A stretch of 64,000 nt of DNA from Volvox africanus (taxonomy: Eukaryota; Chlorophyta; Chlorophyceae; Chlamydomonadales; Volvocaceae). The notes below the pieces were generated by a model, which did not search any database, was not told where the DNA came from, and saw only the letters and a list, made by a program, of their open reading frames with translations. Positions 1 to 7,794 of this stretch are shown piece after piece. The stretch lies in assembly GCA_030268105.1 (NCBI GenBank), contig BSDZ01000008.1:5618501-5682500 (forward strand), given 5' to 3'. Position 1 is the first letter of the stretch; each line of letters begins with the position of its first letter. A program made the translations under genes and the position numbers.

Positions 1-2
1 CG

Positions 3-665
3 TTCTTTCTTAACTACGGATTTCATCCCGCGCTACCCGTGTGGCGTGAGTTGGAAGTGAACGTGCCTGCTGCTAAACTTTTTGCCAAGTCTTTTATGTC
101 CCGAATCACAGACGCGAAGTCATGTTTGGACGCGGCGCAGCAACAAACAACGGAATATTACAACAAATCCAAGCAGGATGTGACGTTTTCGGAAGGGCAA
201 CTCGTGTTGCTAAGCACCAAGAACTTGCGTTCCTTGGCCGACGGATCCCGAAAACTCTTACCCCGCTGGATTGGTCCGTATCCTGTCATGCGCATGGTTG
301 GGAATGTGGCTGTGGAGCTTGCATTTCCCGCTGATATGACCATTCACCCCACGTTTCACGTATCGCTTGTTCGTCCGTATCGTGGTACGGAACCCGTCCC
401 TGAGCCTGCTAACACCCCCGCAGCGATCGAACCAGTTCCCGAGACCTGGATCGCTGGTAAACAGAAGTTTTACGATGTGGAGCGGGTGTTAGATTATCGC
501 GCGCGTCGTGTGGGCCGACACCGACGTAAGCGGACAGTACACGAGTACTTGGTTAAGTGGACAGGGTATACCGACGAGCACAACTCATGGGAACCGGCAC
601 GCAACTTCTCACAGGACATGAAGCCCCTGCTCAAAGAAGCCCGCAAACATTGCCCGCTGATATGA
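3..665 (+). CDS. Partial Pol of element A: integrase C-terminus and chromodomain
   Basis: The frame is open from the window edge. It encodes the C-terminal part of integrase (the [16 protein letters not shown] stretch and the [12 protein letters not shown] motif of the GPY/F module) followed by a chromodomain ([11 protein letters not shown], then [18 protein letters not shown] with the aromatic cage positions). In Ty3/gypsy chromoviruses this module directs integration to marked chromatin. The original reading frame should end at 992-994 (ATQAQ, then TGA). A 326-bp tandem duplication, not a multiple of three, makes this frame stop early at 663-665 and places a second chromodomain copy in another frame (readable from about 650 to 994). 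Confidence 0.85.
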   Translation, partial: FFLNYGFHPALPVWRELEVNVPAAKLFAKSFMSRITDAKSCLDAAQQQTTEYYNKSKQDVTFSEGQLVLLSTKNLRSLADGSRKLLPRWIGPYPVMRMVGNVAVELAFPADMTIHPTFHVSLVRPYRGTEPVPEPANTPAAIEPVPETWIAGKQKFYDVERVLDYRARRVGRHRRKRTVHEYLVKWTGYTDEHNSWEPARNFSQDMKPLLKEARKHCPLI

Positions 666-974
666 CCATTCACCCCACGTTTCACGTATCGCTTGTTCGT
701 CCGTATCGTGGTACGGAACCCGTCCCTGAGCCTGCTAACACCCCCGCAGCGATCGAACCAGTTCCCGAGACCTGGATCGCTGGTAAACAGAAGTTTTACG
801 ATGTGGAGCGGGTGTTAGATTATCGCGCGCGTCGTGTGGGCCGACACCGACGTAAGCGGACAGTACACGAGTACTTGGTTAAGTGGACAGGGTATACCGA
901 CGAGCACAACTCATGGGAACCGGCACGCAACTTCTCACAGGACATGAAGCCCCTGCTCAAAGAAGCCCGCAAAC
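327..974 (+). repeat. 326-bp tandem duplication covering the chromodomain
   Basis: Bases 327-648 recur almost exactly at 653-974. The unit runs from the codons around [11 protein letters not shown] to the end of the chromodomain helix. The junction reads GCAAAC|ATTGCCC. The element B copy has GCATTGCCCGC at the site where the first unit here has GCATTTCCCGC, so the second unit keeps the original bases at its left edge. The shift of 326 bp breaks the reading frame. Confidence 0.92.
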
Positions 975-1039
975 GTGCCACGCAAGCCCAATGACCCCTG
1001 CAGTCGATGCTGTATGATGCAGCGAGGACGCTGCATACG

Positions 1040-1053
1040 GGAGGGGGGATAAT
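1040..1053 (+). other. Polypurine tract of element A
   Basis: GGAGGGGGGATAA lies directly before the LTR start TGTTGTG at 1054. The same tract precedes the 3' LTR of element B in inverted orientation. It is the expected primer site for plus-strand DNA synthesis. Confidence 0.75.
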
Positions 1054-1877
1054 TGTTGTGCTACAGTTAGTTCCCCGCCGATGCGTAGGTCGATGTGATC
1101 CTACAAGGCGAAGTGCTATTGTGATGAACACATTGCATATGAATGAATCTGCATGATATAAATGTATTCGTGTACATTTATATATGCATTTGGCATGTTG
1201 TCATTATCCATCGCGACATCGCATCATGGCAAATCCGCCTAGCATGCATGAAAGCCCGAAGCATTGAAGTGCGCATTATGCTCGTGCTACGAAACGATAA
1301 GTAATGTTATCTGATATAATATTACTTCATTAAAGCACACGTTGAGAGCGCCGCACTCGTCGCGATACATGCCCTGCAACCGGATATCGTTATCCGGACC
1401 CTTGCATCATGCGAATGCCGGAAAGGCTTATACGTTGTTATGCGTAGACATCGCCTAGACGCAGTAGGGTTGTCACATCTAGGATCGGCCTCCTGATGTG
1501 AATCGTACGGCATTGCAATGCTGCGAGTATAACAGATGCGAGGACAGCTAAGCAAAATAAGACATTCGATACCGGAGAACACTCGTGTGTTCTATATTAC
1601 TATTGCTATACGCTATTCTACTTAGCCCGAGCTAAGCCTGAACTTCGCTAATCACCGCCGCGTGATGATTGCTTGCTTCCGGCGCTGACGGCGATTTCGT
1701 CCATTGCATCGTTCCGATCTGTAAGACTGTAAGTTATATCTCTCTTCGTCTTGAAGTCTTCCGCTGTCTCTGTTTGCTCTCTCTTGCTTTGCTGTACTTG
1801 CAAGTGCTCGCGCATCGGTGTCGAAAGTCTCCAGACGTGCAGATACTTATGAGCAAACGCGAACGAGAGGTACAACA
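1054..1877 (+). repeat. 3' LTR of element A
   Basis: An 824-bp LTR beginning TGTTGTGCTAC and ending GGTACAACA, so its termini form the short inverted repeat TGTTGT/ACAACA. It is homologous over its full length to the LTRs at 6912-7735 and 13562-14383. Small ORFs inside it are not credible genes. Confidence 0.92.
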
Positions 1878-2230
1878 GGGTGGAGGCCCCTCAGGCAGTC
1901 AAGCATGTGGTGAACACGTTCTGTGTGCCCAAACCGGGTAGTGGGTCGTGGCGGTTGGTTGTCAACCTGAAGCGCATGAATATTGCGCAGAAGGCATACA
2001 AGTGTCATTATGAGTCCCTCCGAACGCTGCGACGGATGGGTATTCAAGGCTCATGGATGGTTAAGGTGGTTCTGGCGGATGCCTTCTACCACATTCCCTG
2101 TCATGTGCAGCGAACGGCATCGCTGCGTCCACGACACTGGGGGTGTGGACTCCCCCCCCCGAACGCAGCTAGCAAAACTGGCGAGGGAGGTGATGGCAAT
2201 ATCCATGCGCATGGGGTCTCCTGAGAGCCA
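1878..2230 (+). pseudogene. DIRS-type reverse transcriptase fragment
   Basis: Immediately after the element A LTR the sequence encodes an RT N-terminal region: FCVPKPGSGSWRLVVNLKRMN, then the ESLRTLRRMG helix, then VVLADAFYHIP around the first catalytic Asp. This pattern is typical of DIRS/PAT retroelements rather than Ty3/gypsy. The frame is lost around 2100 (the HIPCHV motif then runs into a C-rich stretch), so it is a relic. It is related to the element at 20150-23142, but both fragments contain the HIP segment, so they need not be halves of one copy. From about 2100 to 2230 the assignment is weak. Confidence 0.7.
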
Positions 2231-2404
2231 GCAATCCATGCTTGTCCTGACTGGCTTGTCCTGCCGTAACCTCGACATGAACACGAAGTGGACGTGCGCT
2301 CCTGACTTGCCCTGGAGATAACCACCGACTGACGGCACACCACTCACTGGGCCGACAACTGACCCTAAAGAGAAGGCTCCTAGTGGAATGAGCCCCGCAG
2401 CAAA
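2231..2404. other. Unassigned junction between the DIRS fragment and element C
   Basis: No gene or LTR can be recognised here. It should contain the 3' end of element C (minus strand), but no sequence matching the opposite end of C near 19440-20140 was found, so the 3' LTR of C seems to be missing or too diverged to see. Confidence 0.4.
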
Positions 2405-2860
2405 CTACACAATCAGGCGCTTGGCCACAGAGAGATTAATCTCCTCGGCCGACCCACCATCCCACTCTATGAAGAAGTAGTGTGGCCGCGCCAACGCTCC
2501 ACGAAAACGTAATGTACCCAACGTCACCACCTTCTGCTGTCGCCCGCCCTGGCTCGCATGTACGACACGCCTGACTCGCTTCCCATTGAGGGCGGCGGCC
2601 TCTGCATCCCGACGCCGCGTGGCGGTGTTGGGGAAAAGAACCGCCTCCGCCTCCGGCAGGGCCATCTCTGGCCCTGTCGGGGCTTCACGCTTGAGCCTGA
2701 CACACTCCGGGCAGACCCACTGGCCGGGCAGCACGCCGCTGAGTGGCGGGGAGAGGCACTGGAGGTGCCAACCCGTCCCGCATGCATCACATAGCAGCAT
2801 GTGCGCCTCATCGTGCGGCGAGTGGCAGACCTCACAAGCAAGATCCGCTGATGGCCGCTG
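2405..2860 (-). CDS. C-terminal module of element C Pol: PHD finger plus a short tail
   Basis: This frame encodes CEVC (about 2825-2836), an 11-residue spacer, CDAC, GTGWHLQC and finally CPEC near 2702. This is the complete C4-H-C3 zinc ligand pattern of a PHD finger, a module that commonly reads histone H3 tail modifications. After it comes a basic segment and YFFIEWDGGSAEEINLSV, which resembles a small chromo- or Tudor-like strand set but is too short to name. The module is one frame away from the upstream integrase tail, with the shift near 2860-2880, so either an indel or a frameshift joins them. By position it takes the place of the chromodomain of chromoviruses. Confidence 0.75.
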   Translation of the reverse strand, partial: QRPSADLACEVCHSPHDEAHMLLCDACGTGWHLQCLSPPLSGVLPGQWVCPECVRLKREAPTGPEMALPEAEAVLFPNTATRRRDAEAAALNGKRVRRVVHASQGGRQQKVVTLGTLRFRGALARPHYFFIEWDGGSAEEINLSVAKRLIV

Positions 2861-3606
2861 AACTGTTCCATGCGCCTCCTCATACGCTCCCCATTCTTCC
2901 CCACCAGGACTACAACACCCATGGGCCCCACCCGCTCAATGCGCAGCACCTCATCGTGGACTGGCAGCTGCAGTGTGTTGTGCACCGCAGTGCGCCGCAC
3001 GTAGACGTAGTCACCGGGGGCAAGTTCCAATGACGGAGGCCGGTACCGGCCTGACCGCACATGGGCATAGCGCTGCGTGTCCCGGTGTTGCGCGATGAGC
3101 AGGTTGGCTGCCACAATGGGCATGTGCCGCCGCAGCAGCGCGGCGCGCTCATGGAGTGCAGCCACGTAGCTCTCCTCAGATCCCTTGCCCGTAAACCCCA
3201 GCGGCTCTGCCATCCGCTCCCGCACTGCAGGAGGAACGATTGGCTTCACGCCGTACATGAGTTCATACGGTGAGTACCGAGTCGAAGCCTGCGGTGAGCA
3301 GCGGTAGGCGAGTGCCAGCCAGGGAAGGTGTTGGTCCCAGGTATCGCTCCTCTTGACGTCCGCACAATACTTGCGTAGTGCCGCCTTCACCACTCGCACC
3401 ATCCGCTCGGCCGCCCCGTCTGCTTGCGGGTGACTGGCAGAGGTGAAGCGATGGTCGACGAAACACTGGTGTAGAAGTTGATGAAAGGCCCCCTGGAATT
3501 CTCCCCCACGATCCGTGAGCACCTCGGCAGGGGCCGAGAAGTGAGTGATGAGCTCTAACAGACCACGGGAGGTTTCCTCAGGTTGCTTGCTGTGCAGCGG
3601 GTAGAA
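2860..3606 (-). CDS. Element C integrase, second half of catalytic core and C-terminal domain
   Basis: The frame holds LTDRGGEFQ with the second catalytic Asp, HPQADGAAERM with the catalytic Glu, then WDQHLPWLALAYRCSPQAST and SPYELMYGVKP, typical of Ty3/gypsy integrases. A basic C-terminal region follows (YVYVRRTAV and ERVGPMGVVVLVG). It is continuous in frame with the upstream ORF across the single TAG at 3607-3609. The frame drifts into another register where the PHD finger begins. Confidence 0.85.
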
Positions 3607-6600
3607 CTACGCATGCTTGGTGAAGTGTTCGATGCAGACCATGGCGAAGGTGAAGCCAAACGGCTCAGTGGGCGGCAGAGGCCCCGCTAGGTCCACGCCC
3701 CAGTGGTAGAACATGCCCCTGATCGCCAGGGGCTGCAGTTGCACCGGGCGCGCCGTACCAATGCTGTTGGTCATATCACACAGCTTGCAGCCGCGCACAA
3801 CCTCCTGCACGGTTCGACGCATCCGGTACCACCAGTAGCCCAGCTGCACCAACGCCAGTGTCCACCGAATGCCAAGGTGGGCCACCGCATGGACTCGCCG
3901 CACGATGGCCTCCCTGTCTTCGGGCGGCGGGCAGACCCGTGTCGAGCTGTCACTGAGAGCTCTAAGCAGTTGATCCCCTGCCCACCGGTACAATGCAGCC
4001 CGTCGAAGCACGCGTCGCGCCGGCCGCCCGTCCTCCTCCGTGACCCCCGCCTGCGCCCCACGAAGGAACGCCAGCGTTGACGCATCACGCCAGACGTCAG
4101 GGTCTTGGCCCTCCGCCAAGGCATTCTCCTGTACCTCAGCAGCTGCCGCTACTGCAGCAGTGGCCATCACCACCGTAAGCCAAGGCGCCCGCTGTGGGAG
4201 CAGGGCGCAGGCCCATGGCGTGAGCAGGTTGTCCGCATCCACCATGGCTGAGTTGTGTGTCATCCCAGCCGCCAGTCTCGCCGCCGATCCCACAGCCGCG
4301 AGTGCAGCTACGGGAGCCAGCGGGGTCAGATCGGATCCCCCCCCCTGCGGCAAGGCCGTGAGGTGCTTCGTCGCAGGATACTGCATGTCATGGGGCGTGA
4401 TGAAAGCGCGATGCAGCACCATGCAGAGGGAAAGCGCGACCTGGAAGACCGGCGGCGGAGACGACCGCTCCAGCAGCTCCAGCTCAAGCTCCAGCATGAA
4501 GTCTCGTGACGTCCGTAGCCAGAAGCCCGCCGCCGCTATGTAGTCAGCGGCGGTGACCTGGCAGGGCGCGCGGATGGGGCCCGCGCGCAGTGGCGTGCCG
4601 GTGACCGCAGGCGGTGGCAAGGCCACCCACGGCCGCCCTGGTAAATCACACGCCACATACGGCGGGGCAAGGACCGTGCACGCCACCGCCGGCACACGAC
4701 CGGCCGGCAGCAGCGCGGCTAGGTCACGCCCATCAGGCGGGCGCAACTCTGTGACACAGTGCTGAAAATGCACCGCGTTAGCAAGGTTGGTGTAGAGGCA
4801 GCTCAAACGGTGAACCGCCGCGCCAGTGACGGCGGCATCCAGGAGCACAGGCAGCCCAAAGAGCCACCCAGCATCCGGCACCGCGTTGACATTGACGAAG
4901 GGACCCTCCAAGAGGAAGGCCGGCGGCGAAAGGCGCCGCTCACGACGAAACTGCTGAAACCCCCCCAAAAATCCGACAAGTTGCGCAGCACTCCACACAC
5001 TGTTCCCAGCCCAGCTACCTACAACGATCCACACAGACTCGTCCCCAAAACCCAAGGCCTCGGCAGCTGCAGCCGAGGCCGCCCAGTACAGCAGGTCAGC
5101 AGGAATGCTGAAGGCTGGGACCAGCTGCGGGTCCCAGGCACCTGTGGCGAGCTGACCGGCGAAATGAAGCGCCCAAATTGGCACCAGCCGGGACACTGCA
5201 AGCCGCTCGCAGGCGTCGCAGGACAAATGAACGTAACGCTGCACACGAAACCCCAAACCCAAACACGCAAGCAGGCCCGATGCAAGGCCGCCCGGCAGCT
5301 CCAAGACACATATCCCCTCACCCCCTGCTGCTGCCGGAAAGAAGACATGCTGAACAAGCGCGGTATTCACTCCTAAAACTTCCCCTGTCCCTACCCTGAG
5401 GCGCAGGGGCAGCGCCTTGGCAGGCCGCAACCGACGCAAGGCGGCGGCCTCCCTGCGGATGAGCAGGGCCGCTGTTTGTAGTGTGACGGCGCCAGTGACC
5501 GGCGGCCCAGAAAGGCTGCAAGGCACGTGTGGCTCGGCGGAAGGCAGCACACCCCGCACCGAGGTCTCCAGCTCCCCGAGGGCAGGTTGCCCCGCCCCCG
5601 GGGCCTCCAGCCCCCCGGCGGTGAGTTGCCCCGCCGCCAAGGTCTCCAGCTCGCTGTCGTAGTCCAGCTCTGAAGCCGCCGTGACGGGCAGCCCGGTGCT
5701 GGCCACGAGACACACCGCATGCACGCACCAGGTCGCAGCACGTGCACGAGGGACCGGGCCAGCGAAGTGTGCAAGGCCAGCGAGCGGGCCAACCGCATCT
5801 GGGGCGGCGGCCAGCCCACAGGCCGGATCCGTCAAATCCTGACCATCCAAAAACCGTTGTGCCAGCGCCACCGAGCAAGCCGCAACCACCATGAGGTGGG
5901 CTGCGACCGCCGCAGGGGCTCCAGCAGCCGCAGGTGCACGAGAGAAGGCGTAGAGTGGCCACAGGACGCCCGGGTACGGCACCAGCACAGGCGGCGAACG
6001 CAGAGGGTCGCCGTCTTCGTCCACTCGAGCTCCAGACCCATCATGCGCTGAGTCTCGCGGGTGCCGACTCAGGGCGTCGGCGTTCTGGTGCAGCTTGCCA
6101 GGCCGATGCACCACATCGAAAGCAAACGCCTGCAGTTGTAGGGCCCACCATGCGTACTGCGCAGGCAGGCCGTCCTGCTGAGACATGAGCCACAGCAGCG
6201 GCGCATGGTCGGTGACGACGGCGAAGTGACGCGTGGCGAGGTACGGATAAAAGAGTTTGCTGGCCCACACCACCGCCAAAAGTTCCCCCTTGTAGCTGTC
6301 ATACCGCCGCTCGTGCACGTTGAGGGAATGAGAGACGGCCGCGCAGAGGTACTCACGCCCAGCATCGTCGAGCTGCCCCAGGATCCCGCTGATGCCCACG
6401 CCAGAGAAGTCCGTGTGCAGTATGAGCGGCCGGTCAGGATGAACCCGCCGCAGCACAGGACCGTCCATCTGTGTGTAGATGCGCTTAAGCTCGTCAAGTG
6501 CCGCCTGCTGTTCCGGACCCCACGATTCCACGTGCCACACGTACTTGGTACTGGTGAGCGGGTTGAGGGGCACGGTGATGTGGGCAAAATGCGGGACAAG

Positions 6601-6888
6601 CCCCCGGTAGTACGAGAACATGCCCAGCAGCCGCCGCACACCAGCAGAGGACGTGGGCGGCTCCAACGCCAGCAGTGCCTCCACCTTGGCGCGGGTAGGG
6701 GACAGGCCACGCGCCGAGACCATGAAACCCAGGACTTCAACCGAGTTGCCCGCGACGAGGGTTTTCTCCGGGTGTAACTTGATGCCGATGTCCCGCAGCA
6801 TGGCAAACACACGCTCCAGGTGCTCCAGGTGCTCCTCCGCTGTGCTACTGAAGACAAGCAGGTCGTCGACGTAGCAGGCGACAAATTG
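3607..6888 (-). CDS. Element C Pol: RT catalytic end, RNase H, methyltransferase-like insert, integrase N-part
   Basis: Just downstream of the TAG at 6889-6891 the frame encodes CYVDDLLVF (RT catalytic YVDD), then the RT thumb. In the following residues, numbered from the Met at 6810, RNase H occupies about 128-252 (LHTDFSG, KGELLAVVW, VVTDHAPL, NADALSRH). An Ala/Leu/Gly-rich spacer runs to about 490. A C5-cytosine methyltransferase-like region spans about 498-690 (see its own entry). A further spacer leads to the integrase zinc site (H974, H978, C1008, C1011) and the first catalytic Asp in HWGVDLAGPL. The spacer between RNase H and integrase is over 700 residues, far longer than usual. The frame ends at TAG 3607-3609 but continues after it, so the two ORFs were one gene. 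Confidence 0.85.
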   Translation of the reverse strand, partial: QFVACYVDDLLVFSSTAEEHLEHLERVFAMLRDIGIKLHPEKTLVAGNSVEVLGFMVSARGLSPTRAKVEALLALEPPTSSAGVRRLLGMFSYYRGLVPHFAHITVPLNPLTSTKYVWHVESWGPEQQAALDELKRIYTQMDGPVLRRVHPDRPLILHTDFSGVGISGILGQLDDAGREYLCAAVSHSLNVHERRYDSYKGELLAVVWASKLFYPYLATRHFAVVTDHAPLLWLMSQQDGLPAQYAWWALQLQAFAFDVVHRPGKLHQNADALSRHPRDSAHDGSGARVDEDGDPLRSPPVLVPYPGVLWPLYAFSRAPAAAGAPAAVAAHLMVVAACSVALAQRFLDGQDLTDPACGLAAAPDAVGPLAGLAHFAGPVPRARAATWCVHAVCLVASTGLPVTAASELDYDSELETLAAGQLTAGGLEAPGAGQPALGELETSVRGVLPSAEPHVPCSLSGPPVTGAVTLQTAALLIRREAAALRRLRPAKALPLRLRVGTGEVLGVNTALVQHVFFPAAAGGEGICVLELPGGLASGLLACLGLGFRVQRYVHLSCDACERLAVSRLVPIWALHFAGQLATGAWDPQLVPAFSIPADLLYWAASAAAAEALGFGDESVWIVVGSWAGNSVWSAAQLVGFLGGFQQFRRERRLSPPAFLLEGPFVNVNAVPDAGWLFGLPVLLDAAVTGAAVHRLSCLYTNLANAVHFQHCVTELRPPDGRDLAALLPAGRVPAVACTVLAPPYVACDLPGRPWVALPPPAVTGTPLRAGPIRAPCQVTAADYIAAAGFWLRTSRDFMLELELELLERSSPPPVFQVALSLCMVLHRAFITPHDMQYPATKHLTALPQGGGSDLTPLAPVAALAAVGSAARLAAGMTHNSAMVDADNLLTPWACALLPQRAPWLTVVMATAAVAAAAEVQENALAEGQDPDVWRDASTLAFLRGAQAGVTEEDGRPARRVLRRAALYRWAGDQLLRALSDSSTRVCPPPEDREAIVRRVHAVAHLGIRWTLALVQLGYWWYRMRRTVQEVVRGCKLCDMTNSIGTARPVQLQPLAIRGMFYHWGVDLAGPLPPTEPFGFTFAMVCIEHFTKHA
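4741..5319 (-). other. C5-cytosine DNA methyltransferase-like domain inside Pol of element C (catalytic Cys absent)
   Basis: Residues 502-514 (VLELPGGLASGLL) followed by GLGFRVQRYVHLSCDA match the layout of motifs I and II of the SAM-binding fold of C5 methyltransferases, most like the Dnmt3 group. VWIVVGSWAGNS (about 5034-5002) sits where motif IV should have PCN or PCQ; AG replaces PC, so the catalytic Cys is missing. FLLEGPFVNVN resembles motif VI and keeps a Glu. AAVHRLSCLYTNLAN resembles motif VIII (HRxRxxxTN). The order and spacing fit the family. The match is by eye, so the identification is moderate. The domain may be a non-catalytic DNA or cofactor binder, or a decayed enzyme. Confidence 0.6.
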
Positions 6889-6906
6889 CTACAAACTGTA
6901 TTGGCG

Positions 6907-6911
6907 AATGG
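6907..6911. other. Target site duplication of element B, left copy (AATGG)
   Basis: AATGG directly precedes the LTR terminus TGTTGTACC at 6912. The identical pentamer follows the other LTR at 14384-14388. Five base pairs is the usual duplication length for Ty3/gypsy integrases. Confidence 0.93.
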
Positions 6912-7735
6912 TGTTGTACCTCTCGTTCGCGTTTGCTCATAAGTATCTGCATGTCTGGAGACTTTCGACACCGATGCGCGAGCACTTGCAAGTACAGCAA
7001 GGCAAGCGAGAGCAAACAGAGACAGCGGAAGACTTCAAGACGAAGAGAGATATAACTTACAGTTTTACAGATCGGAACGATGCAATGGACGAAATCGCCG
7101 TCAGCGCCGGAAGCTAGCAATCATCACGCGGCTGTGATTAGCGAAGTTCAGGCTTGGCTCGGGCTAAGTAGGATAGCGTATAGCAAGAGTAATATAGAAC
7201 ACACGAGTGTTCTCCGGTATCGAATGTCTTGTCTTGCTTAGCCGTCCTCGCATCTGTTATACTCGCAGTATCGCAATGCCGTACGATTCACATTAGGAGG
7301 CCGATCCTAGATGTGACAATCCTACCGCGTTTAGGCGATGTCTACGTATAACAACATATAAGCCTTTCCGGCATTCGCATAATGCAAGGGTCCAGATAAC
7401 GATATCCGGTTGCAGGGCATGTGTCGCGACGAGTGTGGCGCTTTCAACGTGTGCTTTAATGAAGTAATATTATATCAGATAATATTACTTATCGTTTCGT
7501 AGCACGAGCATAATGCGCACTTCAATGCTTCGGGCTTTCATGCATGCTAGGCGGATTTGCCATGATACGATGTCGCGATGGATAATGACAACATGCCAAA
7601 TGCATATATAAATGTACACGAATACATTTATATCATGCAGATTCATTCATATGCAATGTGTTCATCATAATAACACTTCGCCTTGTAGGATCACATCGAC
7701 CTACGCATCGGCGGGAAACGAACCGTAGCACAACA
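6912..7735 (-). repeat. 3' LTR of element B
   Basis: 824 bp, plus-strand ends TGTTGTACC...GTAGCACAACA. Its pairing with 13562-14383 and the flanking AATGG define the element. Confidence 0.95.
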
Positions 7736-7752
7736 ATTATCCCCCCTCCCGT
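7736..7752 (-). other. Polypurine tract of element B
   Basis: On the minus strand GGGAGGGGGGATAAT lies directly upstream of the 3' LTR start, the expected plus-strand priming site. Confidence 0.75.
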
Positions 7753-7794
7753 ATGCAGCGTCCTCGCTGCATCATACAGCATCGACTGCAGGGG

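Larger units (their letters stand above)
1..1877 (+). mobile_element. Element A: 3' part of a chromodomain Ty3/gypsy retrotransposon
   Basis: The window opens inside an LTR retrotransposon of the same family as the full-length element at 6912-14383. What remains is the integrase C-terminus, the chromodomain, a polypurine tract and the 3' LTR. Sequence and layout match the other copy closely, in inverted orientation. The 5 bases after the LTR are GGGTG (1878-1882), the expected right-hand target duplication; its partner lies outside the window. The element appears to have inserted into a DIRS-type reverse transcriptase, whose coding starts immediately after the LTR. Confidence 0.9.

Noticed and set aside
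6069..6971. A 300-residue Arg/Ser-rich ORF overlapping RNase H
   Set aside because: It lies in an alternative frame of the conserved RT-RNase H region and has no domain.
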